This document shows, one piece after another, positions 1 to 8,342 of a stretch of 36,995 nt of DNA. The DNA comes from a virus. The notes beneath the pieces are model-generated. The model was not told the origin of the DNA and did not search any database. It worked only from the letters and a program-made list of their open reading frames with translations. The DNA lies in the IMG/VR virus record IMGVR_UViG_3300017748_005032, positions 1 through 36,995 of that record. The stretch is one strand, 5' to 3'. The translations under genes and the position numbers were made by a program. The stretch's first letter is position 1; every line of letters begins with the position of its first letter.

Positions 1-410
1 CCACCATTCCAATTTCTAGCAATAACTTCATCGCTAGAGTCTTTATGGTGGTAATTTCTCCAAATATAAAACATTTCTTGTGATAAGCCACAACTCCATC
101 GGTCTTCTTTAGTAAATCGTTTATCGTTGTTTTGCTTGCGCAATATACGGTTTACTTCTCGTAACATAATGGGTCGTATTTGTAGGCAACCACAAGCGTT
201 TTCTTTTTTATTGAATGCTTTAGGATTACCAGCGGATTCAACCAAAATTAGGGCATCTACTAGGGTTTTTACTTTATTGGTTTTAAGTATTGGTTTTTGT
301 ATATCGGTTTGTATATACGGAGTAAGGGGTTGAATGGGTGATAGTAAGCTTTTTTGTTCTTGCTTTGTTGGCATTGCCACTAATCCCATTAGTAAAACTA
401 TGTGTTTCAT
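1..410 (-). CDS. Lysozyme/transglycosylase-like protein, C-terminus cut by window edge
   Basis: Open frame of 136 codons that starts at 410 and has no stop before base 1, so the C-terminus lies outside the window. Residues 50-80 carry a lytic-transglycosylase (SLT) type core: ALILVESAGNP with the likely catalytic Glu at about 58, followed by a GCLQI motif at 74-78, as in families that cleave peptidoglycan glycan strands. The first 13 residues (MKHIVLLMGLVAM) are short and hydrophobic and may be an export signal or membrane anchor. The start overlaps the stop of the HNH-like gene by an ATGA, which supports translation. Likely role: endolysin or virion-associated peptidoglycan hydrolase. The family is a motif-based call; the role as lysis enzyme rather than tail enzyme is inference. 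Confidence 0.75.
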   Translation of the reverse strand, partial: MKHIVLLMGLVAMPTKQEQKSLLSPIQPLTPYIQTDIQKPILKTNKVKTLVDALILVESAGNPKAFNKKENACGCLQIRPIMLREVNRILRKQNNDKRFTKEDRWSCGLSQEMFYIWRNYHHKDSSDEVIARNWNG

Positions 411-1060
411 ATTGTATCTATAAATTCGTCACCATCATCTCCGTCCCATAGACCGAGTTCCTTGAGGTGTTGAATGTGTGCATCATCTAAATCCCATGTT
501 GGTTCATCGTCCTTATTATTGGTATTCTTGTTTATTTGGTAGTCTTCCATTTGCTTGAGTTGGTTATCACTCCAAATGTTGCCTACGTTTAAAAAATAGC
601 AATTATAACATAGAAATTCTAAATTATCTTGTTTCCAATTGTGTTTGTTTTTGTCCTTAAAGTTAAGTACAAGTGGTACCTTATAATCTACAACACGTCG
701 TTCTTCAAAGCTACAACAATTACATTGTTCAATTAAAAACCCTTCTTGAATTAAACGTGCTTTAAGTATGTCAACTGTGTAATGAGAAACATCTACTCTA
801 CCCTCTAATACGTCTTCAAGTGGGGCCTTAATGTTTTTCTTTGGTTTACCGTATCCACCTAAATGTTTTTTAATACCCTTACCTTGACGATTTAAATGTT
901 TGTCAAATAGTGTTTTACCTGTTTCCTTATCGTTAAATGTAAGTGCATAACGCTTATAAACATTGTATGACACACCCAGGTAACGAGCAGCTGCTCTATT
1001 ACTTAAAGTATATTTTTGGGCTCTTAAAACGTCGTCCTTTGTAAGGATTATTTTGTTCAT
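407..1060 (-). CDS. Cys-finger HNH-like phage protein, catalytic histidines apparently missing
   Basis: 217 residues. The N-terminus (about 18-40) looks like a helix-turn-helix (NRAAARYLGVSYNVYKRYA). A zinc-finger-like module follows, with Cys at 113/116 and 151/154, arranged around PLVLNFKDKNKHN and LEFLCYNCYF. This is the layout of HNH nucleases, in which the usual sequences are LxLDHxxGN and LCxNCH. Here Phe134 stands where the first catalytic His is expected and Tyr155 replaces the last one. The protein is therefore probably DNA-binding and may not cut. The C-terminal 30 residues are strongly acidic. It overlaps both neighbours by 4 nt. Alternative: a regulator using the fold only for DNA recognition. 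Confidence 0.7.
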   Translation of the reverse strand: MNKIILTKDDVLRAQKYTLSNRAAARYLGVSYNVYKRYALTFNDKETGKTLFDKHLNRQGKGIKKHLGGYGKPKKNIKAPLEDVLEGRVDVSHYTVDILKARLIQEGFLIEQCNCCSFEERRVVDYKVPLVLNFKDKNKHNWKQDNLEFLCYNCYFLNVGNIWSDNQLKQMEDYQINKNTNNKDDEPTWDLDDAHIQHLKELGLWDGDDGDEFIDTI

Positions 1061-1449
1061 TTTAGTGATTGAATCAGGTCCCAGAGTTCTTCAGGTGTAT
1101 CAGATGGTATTTCTTCATCTGTTTCGGTGTTATTTAATTGTAAAACGTGTTCATCTCCTGTATTCCATTTATCGTATAACCACCAATGAATTATGTGGAG
1201 TTGATTTTTATTAAAGTTTAATTCAATTAATGCTTCGATTGATTGAACAAATGGTTCTTCAAAATTAACAAAATCAATTGCATGCTCCATTTTAAGCATT
1301 AATGCCCTATCATTAGCATATTTATAATTTTGAATAAATCTAATAAATGCTTCTTTTTTAATTAAACCTTTTACAGGACGTTCCTTACTGATATTTCCTT
1401 TGATTTTAAGAATATCTTTAAGGTCTTTTTTTAATTGATCATTTGCCAT
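1057..1449 (-). CDS. Hypothetical phage protein (130 aa)
   Basis: Not recognised. The protein is mixed-charge and predicted helical, with a Lys-rich N-terminal third and an acidic C-terminus (TETDEEIPSDTPEELWDLIQ). No Cys clusters, signal peptide or membrane segment are seen. I chose the ATG at 1449 because it overlaps the upstream stop by 11 nt; an in-frame ATG at 1464 would add five residues and lengthen the overlap to 26 nt. The downstream junction is a 4-nt ATGA overlap with the HNH-like gene, so the two are probably co-translated. Confidence 0.6.
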   Translation of the reverse strand: MANDQLKKDLKDILKIKGNISKERPVKGLIKKEAFIRFIQNYKYANDRALMLKMEHAIDFVNFEEPFVQSIEALIELNFNKNQLHIIHWWLYDKWNTGDEHVLQLNNTETDEEIPSDTPEELWDLIQSLK

Positions 1450-1624
1450 TACTTGGTTGTTCATAAACTGAGAATATTTCTAATATTTGATCGGGCCTTA
1501 ATTGTTTTATTTGGGAAAATAATTCTATAGCTTCTGAAATAGAAGTAGCTACTACTTTGTGAATTCTTTCTCCTCGTATCCCATCTTTTGTTTTAGTTTC
1601 TAAAACATATGTTGATTTAGTCAT
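1439..1624 (-). CDS. Hypothetical small phage protein (61 aa)
   Basis: Not recognised by name. The pattern is a strand-rich N-terminus (YVLETKTKDG), a HKVVATSISEAIELF segment, and a final short strand. This resembles the small alpha-beta proteins common in T4-like phages in which a SxxEAxxLF helix follows two strands. The 4-nt ATGA overlap with the gene before it and 11-26 nt with the gene after it argue that it is a real member of the operon. No function can be assigned. Confidence 0.5.
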   Translation of the reverse strand: MTKSTYVLETKTKDGIRGERIHKVVATSISEAIELFSQIKQLRPDQILEIFSVYEQPSNGK

Positions 1625-1920
1625 CTTATTTGATTAATTAAATTTAAGGTTTTAGAACATTTCTCATATTCTTCTACCTGTTCATAAAAATCCAATACTG
1701 TTTCTAAATTTGATTTAAACGAATCTTTAAGGATTTCTACATCTTTTAGTTTTTTACCATCATTTACACGTGCCATTACAAAACTTGGTTTACCATTTTG
1801 TAAACTTTGTTCAACACCATCAATGATGCTACTGTATAATATTTTTTGGTACTTAACTTTATTTTCTGTGTCTTCAAAGAAGTCAACAGGTAGCGTAGGG
1901 ATAATTCTTCTTTTTCTCAT
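1621..1920 (-). CDS. Hypothetical phage protein (99 aa)
   Basis: Not recognised. It begins with a basic patch (MRKRRIIPTLP) and is otherwise a helical protein with an acidic middle. No membrane segment, Cys motif or nucleotide-binding loop is seen. It is the first gene after a 44-nt gap, which holds an imperfect hairpin, and it overlaps the next gene by 4 nt. It may head the small leftward group that ends in the lysozyme-like gene. Confidence 0.55.
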   Translation of the reverse strand: MRKRRIIPTLPVDFFEDTENKVKYQKILYSSIIDGVEQSLQNGKPSFVMARVNDGKKLKDVEILKDSFKSNLETVLDFYEQVEEYEKCSKTLNLINQIR

Positions 1921-1933
1921 CTTATATTAATTT

Positions 1934-1975
1934 AAGAAGAAAGCTCCTAAAACCAAAATTCTTTTTAGTCTTCTT
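1934..1975 (-). other. Imperfect stem-loop between two hypothetical genes
   Basis: AAGAAGA at 1934-1940 pairs with TCTTCTT at 1969-1975, and CTAAAA at 1947-1952 pairs with TTTTAG at 1963-1968. This leaves a one-sided six-base bulge and a ten-base loop. It begins in the last codons of the gene ending at 1965 and fills the 44-nt gap. No U-run follows on the minus strand, so it is not a textbook intrinsic terminator. It could stabilise or process mRNA. Base composition here is so AT-rich that chance cannot be excluded. Confidence 0.25.
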
Positions 1976-2342
1976 TTTTATCGCCTTTAAGAGCTTTCAG
2001 GATTAAGTTTTTAATCTGTTGCAATGGGATGTAATAACCTAACACGTTAGGATTATCCGTTGCTTGTTTTATATCGGGATCGATATTAACCTGTAAATCA
2101 TATTTAGCTAATCTGGCATTCATCGCTTGTTGTACCTTTTGGTTAACATCTATCTTTTCATCTGGATCTACTAGTATAGTATCACCTTTAGGTATTAATT
2201 GAACTTTAACTCCTTTTTTAGTAGGATTTTTATTAACATCTACTTTAATAGTAAAGTCATTATCACCAGTAGCTAATTCAGCTTCTGTAAGATATTCTTG
2301 GAGGCTTTCTAGAACCAGATCGTGTAGTTCAGCTTTTTTCAT
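1965..2342 (-). CDS. Hypothetical phage protein (125 aa)
   Basis: Not recognised. The N-terminus (MKKAELHDLVLESLQEYLTE) is the short amphipathic Lys/Glu helix often seen at the start of virion or prohead-associated proteins in marine T4-like phages. The rest is soluble, with a strand-rich centre (VQLIPKGDTILVDPDE) and a Lys/Asp tail. A 12-nt gap separates it from the epimerase gene upstream, and a 44-nt gap with a hairpin follows it. It therefore sits between the sugar block and the small-gene group. A structural role is a weak inference. Confidence 0.55.
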   Translation of the reverse strand: MKKAELHDLVLESLQEYLTEAELATGDNDFTIKVDVNKNPTKKGVKVQLIPKGDTILVDPDEKIDVNQKVQQAMNARLAKYDLQVNIDPDIKQATDNPNVLGYYIPLQQIKNLILKALKGDKKED

Positions 2343-2354
2343 TGTGACTGTTTA

Positions 2355-3200
2355 TTATAAATATGAAACAAGATAGTCTTCCAAATTAATTTGTGGTTCC
2401 CACCCTAACATTTCTATTGCTAAACGGTCTGTATTAAGGGTGTTTCTTGCTTCACCAGGTTTACCAGGTTTATAGATAGGGCTAATGTTTAACATTTTAG
2501 CTATTTCATTTACTGAATAGTTTTTACCTCTACCTAATTCAAAATTATTATTATATGCTTGTTGTTTTTGGATTCTAATTAAGGCGTTTACTATATCGTT
2601 TACATGGGTAAAATCTCTACGTTGTTCACCATCGCCATATATTTCACATTCAATCCCCTTTTCTATATTATTTAACCATCTACCTATTAATGTAGTATAC
2701 CCCCCTTCTGTTAATTGGTAGGGACCATAAACATTGTAAAAACGAACAATAGACGCTTTCAAATTATAATGTTCTTGGTATAACTTAACTATTTCTTCAC
2801 CTACATCTTTACTAAATGTGTATGGGTTTTTAAATTTACCTGAATGGTGTGATGATGAACCTGCATATATTAAAGGCACATTATTTTTAGCACAATAATC
2901 TACTATTTCTAAAGTCCCATTAGCGTTAGTTGTAAAATATTTTTTGGGTTGTTCAAATGAAGGTTGAATTCGAGCAATAGCAGCCATATGGAATATTACA
3001 TCAGGGTGTTCATTATATACCCATTTATAATCATAGATGTTTCTAATATCAAAGTTTTCATATCTAACTCCTTCAATATGGTTTTCTTTTTTACCTGTTG
3101 AATAATTATCTATTGAAGTTACTTTATGTCCTAATTCTACTAGCTTTTTACATAGATTAGTACCTACAAAACCGGCTCCACCTGTTACTATTACTTGCAT
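2355..3200 (-). CDS. NAD-dependent nucleotide-sugar epimerase/dehydratase (SDR family)
   Basis: 281 residues, extended SDR fold. The N-terminal Rossmann motif TGGAGFVG (6-13) binds NAD(P). The catalytic Ser region is AGSSS (113-117) and the YxxxK pair is Tyr127/Lys131 in PYTFSK. The C-terminal part has the RRDFTHVNDIV motif typical of UDP-glucose/GlcNAc 4-epimerases and related GDP-sugar enzymes. It is somewhat short (usual 300-340). It is the last gene of the sugar block and overlaps the GT2 gene by 10 nt. Likely job: changing an NDP-sugar for the linked glycosyltransferases. The exact substrate cannot be read from the sequence. Confidence 0.88.
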   Translation of the reverse strand: MQVIVTGGAGFVGTNLCKKLVELGHKVTSIDNYSTGKKENHIEGVRYENFDIRNIYDYKWVYNEHPDVIFHMAAIARIQPSFEQPKKYFTTNANGTLEIVDYCAKNNVPLIYAGSSSHHSGKFKNPYTFSKDVGEEIVKLYQEHYNLKASIVRFYNVYGPYQLTEGGYTTLIGRWLNNIEKGIECEIYGDGEQRRDFTHVNDIVNALIRIQKQQAYNNNFELGRGKNYSVNEIAKMLNISPIYKPGKPGEARNTLNTDRLAIEMLGWEPQINLEDYLVSYL

Positions 3201-4393
3201 ATTATTAATTCGTTTTCAAATGTTATAAGATCCATAACATTAATTTTTAGATTACCTAATTCAAATTTCCCGATTTCACCACTATCTTGAATAATTTCTG
3301 AAAATTGATTAATAATTTGGAAATCTTGTTGTGTAAATCTATTACCATCTATCTCAACTAAGACATGATTATTTTTTTCGCTATCATGTGGTTTAATTTT
3401 ATCTTTAAGATTAAAACTTGACTTAGTTTGTTCTTTTTGGATATAATCATTGTAAACCCACCATTGCCCATCCCCGTAATAAGTACTACACCATGGTTCT
3501 AAAACTTCTAATAATTGGGCATTACTGTTAGTAACAATAAAACCTATGTTATATTTGGGGGGTATGATTGGTTTCATTAAGGTATCATGTTTACAAAAGT
3601 GACCCCATTTACGTAAAAATTCTCTGGTTGATTTTTGATTTTGTTTTAACCATTCGTCTGTTTCTCTGTTTTTCATAAACACTTCACCATTGGGGTTTCG
3701 TTTTGCACCATCAGCAAATCTTGAACCTCTACAGGTCATATGGTAAACACATCCATGCCATGTTTGAATAAGTTTAATACCATTTAACTGGAAACGATTA
3801 AATATGTCTGTGTCTTCTTTTGATTGTGGGGCAAATATAGGGTCATGTCCCCCTATTTCTTGGAAATCACTTTTCCAAAATGCCCAAGGAGCAAATATAC
3901 CTTCAGTAATATCATTATTAGGTACCCTTGAATCTAGAAAATCAAGTAAACCCTGTTCATTAAACTCTTCAGGTTCAATACCAAAGTCTTTGAGTATTTT
4001 TTCGGGGCCATCTGGATGAAGGGGTGGTTCAATTCTAGTAAGCGATACTATTGTTTTTTCTTTAAGTTCATCTTCAATAGCATCCAAAGCACCTGGGCAT
4101 AAGTACATATCTGCATGATATATCATACAAATATCGTTTGTAGCTACTTCATTGACTAATCTATCATATAATATAGTGTGGCCTAATCTATTTGGACCTT
4201 CATTTTTGATTGCCTTAAATAATGGGTCTTTATCCATCATTTTTAAACACCAATCCCAAGTACCATCATTACTAAAATCATCGGCAACACAAATTTCTAC
4301 TTCATGGTTACCCTGATTTTTACGTATTGAGTCATAAGACCACTTTAGGTACTTAAGGTTATTTCTACCTGGTTGTATTAAACTTATTTTCAT
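3191..4393 (-). CDS. GT2-family glycosyltransferase with extra C-terminal domain
   Basis: 400 residues. Residues 1-120 match a GT-A fold: ISLIQPGRNN at the start, the EICVADDFSNDGTW nucleotide-binding segment, and the DxD-like HADMY metal site near 94. Residues 160-250 form the acceptor half (FAPWAFWKSDFQEIGG, then a TWHGCVYHMTC motif). About 150 more residues follow that I do not recognise, unusual for a plain GT2. The start shares ATGA with the carbamoyltransferase stop. Probably cytoplasmic. Donor and acceptor sugars are unknown. Confidence 0.82.
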   Translation of the reverse strand: MKISLIQPGRNNLKYLKWSYDSIRKNQGNHEVEICVADDFSNDGTWDWCLKMMDKDPLFKAIKNEGPNRLGHTILYDRLVNEVATNDICMIYHADMYLCPGALDAIEDELKEKTIVSLTRIEPPLHPDGPEKILKDFGIEPEEFNEQGLLDFLDSRVPNNDITEGIFAPWAFWKSDFQEIGGHDPIFAPQSKEDTDIFNRFQLNGIKLIQTWHGCVYHMTCRGSRFADGAKRNPNGEVFMKNRETDEWLKQNQKSTREFLRKWGHFCKHDTLMKPIIPPKYNIGFIVTNSNAQLLEVLEPWCSTYYGDGQWWVYNDYIQKEQTKSSFNLKDKIKPHDSEKNNHVLVEIDGNRFTQQDFQIINQFSEIIQDSGEIGKFELGNLKINVMDLITFENELIICK

Positions 4394-6015
4394 TTTTTTA
4401 CTAAAATATTATAATCATAAAAGTATAAATAATCTATATCAGTTCCTTTATAACAATTAATGGCATCCTGGGGGGTTTCTACTATAGGCTCTCTATCATT
4501 AAAACTAGTATTTAATAAAATAGGTACACCCGTTTTTTCTTTAAAAATACTAATAAAATTATAATACCACTTATTATCATTTTTAGTTACAGTTTGTAAC
4601 CTACCTGAACCGTCAAAATGTACAACTGCTTTTGCTTTATTCCTAATAGATTCTTTAAATTTTAACACAAAAGACATGTAAGGGCTATCTATATCATGTT
4701 CAAACCAATTTTTAACTTCTTCTCTTAATATAGAAGGAGCAAAAGGTCTAAACCACTGTCTATGTTTTACTTTTTTATTAATTATATCTTTCATATTTTC
4801 ATTTCGGGGATCCGCTAGAATACTTCTATTACCTAGTGCCCTTCTCCCAGATTCTGAACCCCCTCCAAAAACTGATATTATTTTTTGGTCACAAATTAAA
4901 TCAATAACTTTTTCATCAGATGCTTCAGTCCAATCTAATTCTGATTCTTGTAAAGAGTTTAACACGTCTTCTTTATTATATTTAGGTCCTAAATAAGAAG
5001 TAGTATTATCTTTCCATTCAATTCTAGGGTTATCCAAAATATGATGCCAAAGATATCTAGAAGCACCTAAACATAAACCTCCGTCATATGGAATTGGATC
5101 AGCATAAAATTTAATATTAGGCCACCAATCTAACATTTTCCCTGTCATTAGGCAATTTAATGATACACCACCTGATAAACATATATTAGTAGGGTTATAT
5201 TTGTCTATATATTGTTGCATAACATTTTTAATAACCATTTCGGTCGCTTTTTGTAAGGAGGCCGCTACGTCAAATTTATCCTGTTCACTTTTATTAGCTA
5301 TTTCTTTATATTTTTTACAATTATCCCATACTTTAGGGTTATGTCCTCCACCCCCTATAACAAACCCTTCATAAAAATCATTAAAATATTTATTAGAGTC
5401 TCCTACACAAGCCATAGCCATAACGGTTCCTGATTGGTTTCCTTTGGGATAACCCGAAGATAAACCAAATATTTCACCCGTATATAATCTCCAAGGAGAA
5501 CCTACATTAAGGGTAGTAATAGGGATTAATTCTATAGGAGTTAATTTATTATCTTCCCCCTGCCATACTGTCAAAGCATGAGAAGTTCCGTTTTCTTCAA
5601 CACCACCCCCATCTAATGTAAATACTAAAGCATTATTAAAATTACTTGAATAGAAGGCATTTGCAGCATGAGATTTATGGTGGCCTATAGTATGAAATTC
5701 TGCATTATCTCTTGCTAATACTTTGTCTCTTAAATCGTTAGTTTCTTTACTTGAACATCTACTATCCCATTTCCCGTTAGTATATGCAAAATAGGGGTTA
5801 CCAAAAGCAAAATAGTCTACTTTTGATTCTTCACCTATTCTTTCAAAATACATTTTTAAACCATCACCCCATGGTTCTTTTATCCTTATTAATCTTTCTA
5901 ATTCCTCATGGATAATGGGTATTCCATTTTCTAAAATACAATATGATACATCATGTTTACCAGATTGGTATCCTACAATTCTTACTTTTTTATTTGATTT
6001 AATATCTTTTTCCAT
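4390..6015 (-). CDS. NodU/CmcH/TobZ-type O-carbamoyltransferase
   Basis: 541 residues, close to full length for the family (550-600). The N-terminal Kae1-like domain has GHHKSHA (111-117), whose His residues bind metal, and LDGGG (134-138). The C-terminal YrdC-like-linked portion carries SGRRALGNRSILADPR and the RPFAPSI motif. Family members move a carbamoyl group from carbamoyl phosphate, through carbamoyl-AMP, to a sugar hydroxyl (nodulation factor, tobramycin). The neighbours are glycosyltransferases, so a sugar is the likely acceptor. Related carbamoyltransferases acting on hydroxymethylated bases in viral DNA have also been described, and that alternative stays open. It overlaps the upstream gene by 34 nt and no better start is visible. 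Confidence 0.9.
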   Translation of the reverse strand: MEKDIKSNKKVRIVGYQSGKHDVSYCILENGIPIIHEELERLIRIKEPWGDGLKMYFERIGEESKVDYFAFGNPYFAYTNGKWDSRCSSKETNDLRDKVLARDNAEFHTIGHHKSHAANAFYSSNFNNALVFTLDGGGVEENGTSHALTVWQGEDNKLTPIELIPITTLNVGSPWRLYTGEIFGLSSGYPKGNQSGTVMAMACVGDSNKYFNDFYEGFVIGGGGHNPKVWDNCKKYKEIANKSEQDKFDVAASLQKATEMVIKNVMQQYIDKYNPTNICLSGGVSLNCLMTGKMLDWWPNIKFYADPIPYDGGLCLGASRYLWHHILDNPRIEWKDNTTSYLGPKYNKEDVLNSLQESELDWTEASDEKVIDLICDQKIISVFGGGSESGRRALGNRSILADPRNENMKDIINKKVKHRQWFRPFAPSILREEVKNWFEHDIDSPYMSFVLKFKESIRNKAKAVVHFDGSGRLQTVTKNDNKWYYNFISIFKEKTGVPILLNTSFNDREPIVETPQDAINCYKGTDIDYLYFYDYNILVKK

Positions 6016-6932
6016 GTTTCGTTATAACTTTTTTCTGAGAAATGTTTATTATACAATTCTTTTGATGTATTACTACAGTGTAAGTAAAAATCCTTATCTA
6101 ACCTAAGTTTTTTAGCTAATTCTTTTGCTTTTTTTAAATTATCAGGTTCTACTGATAAATCAGGAAAACATAATCTTTGGGTATTACTGTGTATATTTCC
6201 AATACAAGGTAAGCCAAGGTAACCACAATTTAGGCTAAATGTTCCCCCTATTGAATTAGGATTTAGATGAATAGCATATTTAAAATTATTTAGTGTTATT
6301 ATCCAATCTACCCATTCCATATAAGGAAGATGATTTAAATCTTCTAATTGTGTTTCCTCTTCATGCATTCTTCCCATTTGGGGGGCCCATATTTCTGTAT
6401 TGAATTCCTGTGCTGCTATTAAAGAATTAAAACCACCATACCAGCGTCTTAAGTTACCTCCTATTATAGCATTTTTTCGTTCTACTAAAGGTAAGTTTTT
6501 AATAGAGTCTTCAATCATCAAAGTAGGATTTATGTAACATTTTTTATTTAAAAGGCCTTCATAATATTCTTTATCTCTATCATTATGTGCTAATACAAAA
6601 TCTGCATTAAGCATTATATTATAAAACCAAAATGAATTGTTTATAGATAAATCTTGAAAATACCAGGAGGGACCTTCTTGCATAAATGTATATTGTTTAC
6701 ATACCCTTTTTAAATTCCCTATAATATCAAAATTCATAAAGTGTTCTACATGTTTGGGTATTATTATAACTCCTAAATCATAAGTATTATCTGGTAATTC
6801 TTGTAGTTTTAAAATATTATGGTGCATAGCATCTAAAGCTACAAACCATGCAAATTCTGTTCTCATATTTCTATGAGATCTAGGGGTTTTATTATTAAAC
6901 CCCATTTCTGAAAACCATGCTATTTTAGTCAT
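5982..6932 (-). CDS. Glycosyltransferase-like protein (GT-B fold, GT4-like)
   Basis: 316 residues from the chosen ATG (MTKIAWFSE). That ATG overlaps the upstream stop by 8 nt; a start at 7004 would add 24 residues lying inside the upstream gene. The C-terminal half resembles GT4 donor-binding domains: NLRRWYGG, then YAIHLNPNSIGGTFSLNCGYLGLPCIG, where a conserved acidic residue is expected but Ser/Gly stand. The nucleotide-sugar site may therefore be divergent. No signal peptide or membrane helix is seen. Function inferred from fold-like motifs and the surrounding genes. Confidence 0.65.
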   Translation of the reverse strand: MTKIAWFSEMGFNNKTPRSHRNMRTEFAWFVALDAMHHNILKLQELPDNTYDLGVIIIPKHVEHFMNFDIIGNLKRVCKQYTFMQEGPSWYFQDLSINNSFWFYNIMLNADFVLAHNDRDKEYYEGLLNKKCYINPTLMIEDSIKNLPLVERKNAIIGGNLRRWYGGFNSLIAAQEFNTEIWAPQMGRMHEEETQLEDLNHLPYMEWVDWIITLNNFKYAIHLNPNSIGGTFSLNCGYLGLPCIGNIHSNTQRLCFPDLSVEPDNLKKAKELAKKLRLDKDFYLHCSNTSKELYNKHFSEKSYNETWKKILNQIKK

Positions 6933-7701
6933 TATATAAATGTTTGTAAGTTCTTTCCATCCAATATGCTGTATTTCTATTATGGGGAGTAGTTGGAATC
7001 CCATTAAAGTGGTAAATGTATCCAGCCGCTAGAAATCTTAACTCATCAGGAAATCCCGAATATCCAGGTATGTGTAATAGAGATTTTTTGAATAAGTCTT
7101 GTAAATTATAACATTCTGGTAGGTAAACGGTGTCTATATTATTTTGTTGGGCTAAATAATTTATGATGGTTTGATCAGTTCCTGCTTTTATCTGTTTAGT
7201 TAAATGGTTAATATGGTTTATATTATTTGAATAATAATTTTGTACCTTTTTATAAAAGGGAATATGCTTTTTACTTGTTATTTGAAACCCACCGTTAAAA
7301 TATTTCCAGGTTTTGATTTTAGATTCATTAGGGAATAAAGCATTACCCCACTGTTCTATACTTCTTGTAACCCACTCATAACACCCATTATTAATTACTA
7401 CCCCAAATTTACCTTCGGTTTCCTTAAAAAAATTAGGGCAATTAGGATGTATAATAGTATCAGCATCAACTATTAATACCTGATCATATTCTATTTTGTT
7501 ATGTTCTAGTATATCATGTACCCAATAACGTTGTAAAGTTATTTTAAATAATTTGGGATCCATAATAGCTTCACTCCATTCTATAACTTCTATATCATCA
7601 TATTGTTCTGCCCATTTTTTATAACTTTTTACAGAATAGTGATAGGGGTTATTTCTATTATCCCCTGTGTTTATATTTGGTATAAAAATTATATTTTTCA
7701 T
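6925..7701 (-). CDS. GT8-like glycosyltransferase
   Basis: 258 residues from the ATG at 7701, which overlaps the GT2 stop as TAATG. The protein opens with KNIIFIPNI and has VLIVDADTIIHP, a DAD metal-binding motif at about 80-90, followed by KYFNGGFQITSK and a GTDQTIINYLA segment. This order (DxD, FNGG, DQ) is that of GT8 and related GT-A retaining enzymes. It sits between a GT2 and a GT-B gene in an overlapping run. Donor and acceptor are unknown. An in-frame ATG at 7719 would add six residues but lies within the upstream gene. Confidence 0.68.
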   Translation of the reverse strand: MKNIIFIPNINTGDNRNNPYHYSVKSYKKWAEQYDDIEVIEWSEAIMDPKLFKITLQRYWVHDILEHNKIEYDQVLIVDADTIIHPNCPNFFKETEGKFGVVINNGCYEWVTRSIEQWGNALFPNESKIKTWKYFNGGFQITSKKHIPFYKKVQNYYSNNINHINHLTKQIKAGTDQTIINYLAQQNNIDTVYLPECYNLQDLFKKSLLHIPGYSGFPDELRFLAAGYIYHFNGIPTTPHNRNTAYWMERTYKHLYND

Positions 7702-8342
7702 TATCCTATTCCTTTCCATGTTGCACCATTAGTAGTGTAAAAATGATTAATTGTGTGTGTAGGGTCATAATAGTAATTGTAACCCTTACTTATTATATCT
7801 GCTGCCCAATATCTATCTTCTTTAGTAGAATAAATTTCGGGCATAGGATTATCTAGTAAAAACTGTTTATTATAAAAACAAAAGGCATTATGTAAAAAAT
7901 GTCTGTTTTCTATTTGAGAAAACATATTTGTTACACGGTTTTCTTTAAAATGGCTCCAAATATATCTTTTTGATATTTTTTTACCTTTATATATAGGTGT
8001 TTGTTGACCAAATACTGCTGCAACCTCATTTAAATCATCTTTTATAACCTTTAAATCTACTTTAGTAATTTGAGAATGTGCTGATAAGACTAAAATTATA
8101 TCTTTGGTAGCATGTTTAGCACCTAAATTAATTGATTTACCTGGGGTATAATCGTTAATAGGGATAATTTTAATTGTAGTCCTATCTTTAAATAGATTTA
8201 CTATTTGAAGAGAATCATCAGTTGAATTATTATCTATTATTATAATTTCGGGTTTGTTAAAATGATCTAAACATGACTGGATCGCAAAGCCAATATATTC
8301 GTTTTCGTTTCTGTTTCTTATTATAATACTAATATTATCCAT
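7701..8342 (-). CDS. GT2-family glycosyltransferase (short form)
   Basis: 213 residues. The N-terminal GT-A core is clear: SIIIRNRNENEYIGFAIQS, then IIIIDNNSTDDSLQI and INDYTPGKSINLG. The metal-site position (about 87-91) reads LSAHSQI rather than a DxD, so metal binding may differ. The acceptor half has HNAFCFYNKQFLLDNPMPE, as in small GT2 enzymes. It overlaps the DAHP-synthase-like gene upstream by 8 nt and the GT8-like gene downstream by one base. Probably cytoplasmic. Confidence 0.82.
   Translation of the reverse strand: MDNISIIIRNRNENEYIGFAIQSCLDHFNKPEIIIIDNNSTDDSLQIVNLFKDRTTIKIIPINDYTPGKSINLGAKHATKDIILVLSAHSQITKVDLKVIKDDLNEVAAVFGQQTPIYKGKKISKRYIWSHFKENRVTNMFSQIENRHFLHNAFCFYNKQFLLDNPMPEIYSTKEDRYWAADIISKGYNYYYDPTHTINHFYTTNGATWKGIG

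Noticed and set aside
127-333. Plus-strand ORF of 68 codons
   Set aside because: It lies opposite the lysozyme-like gene, has no recognisable motif, and all supported genes are on the minus strand.
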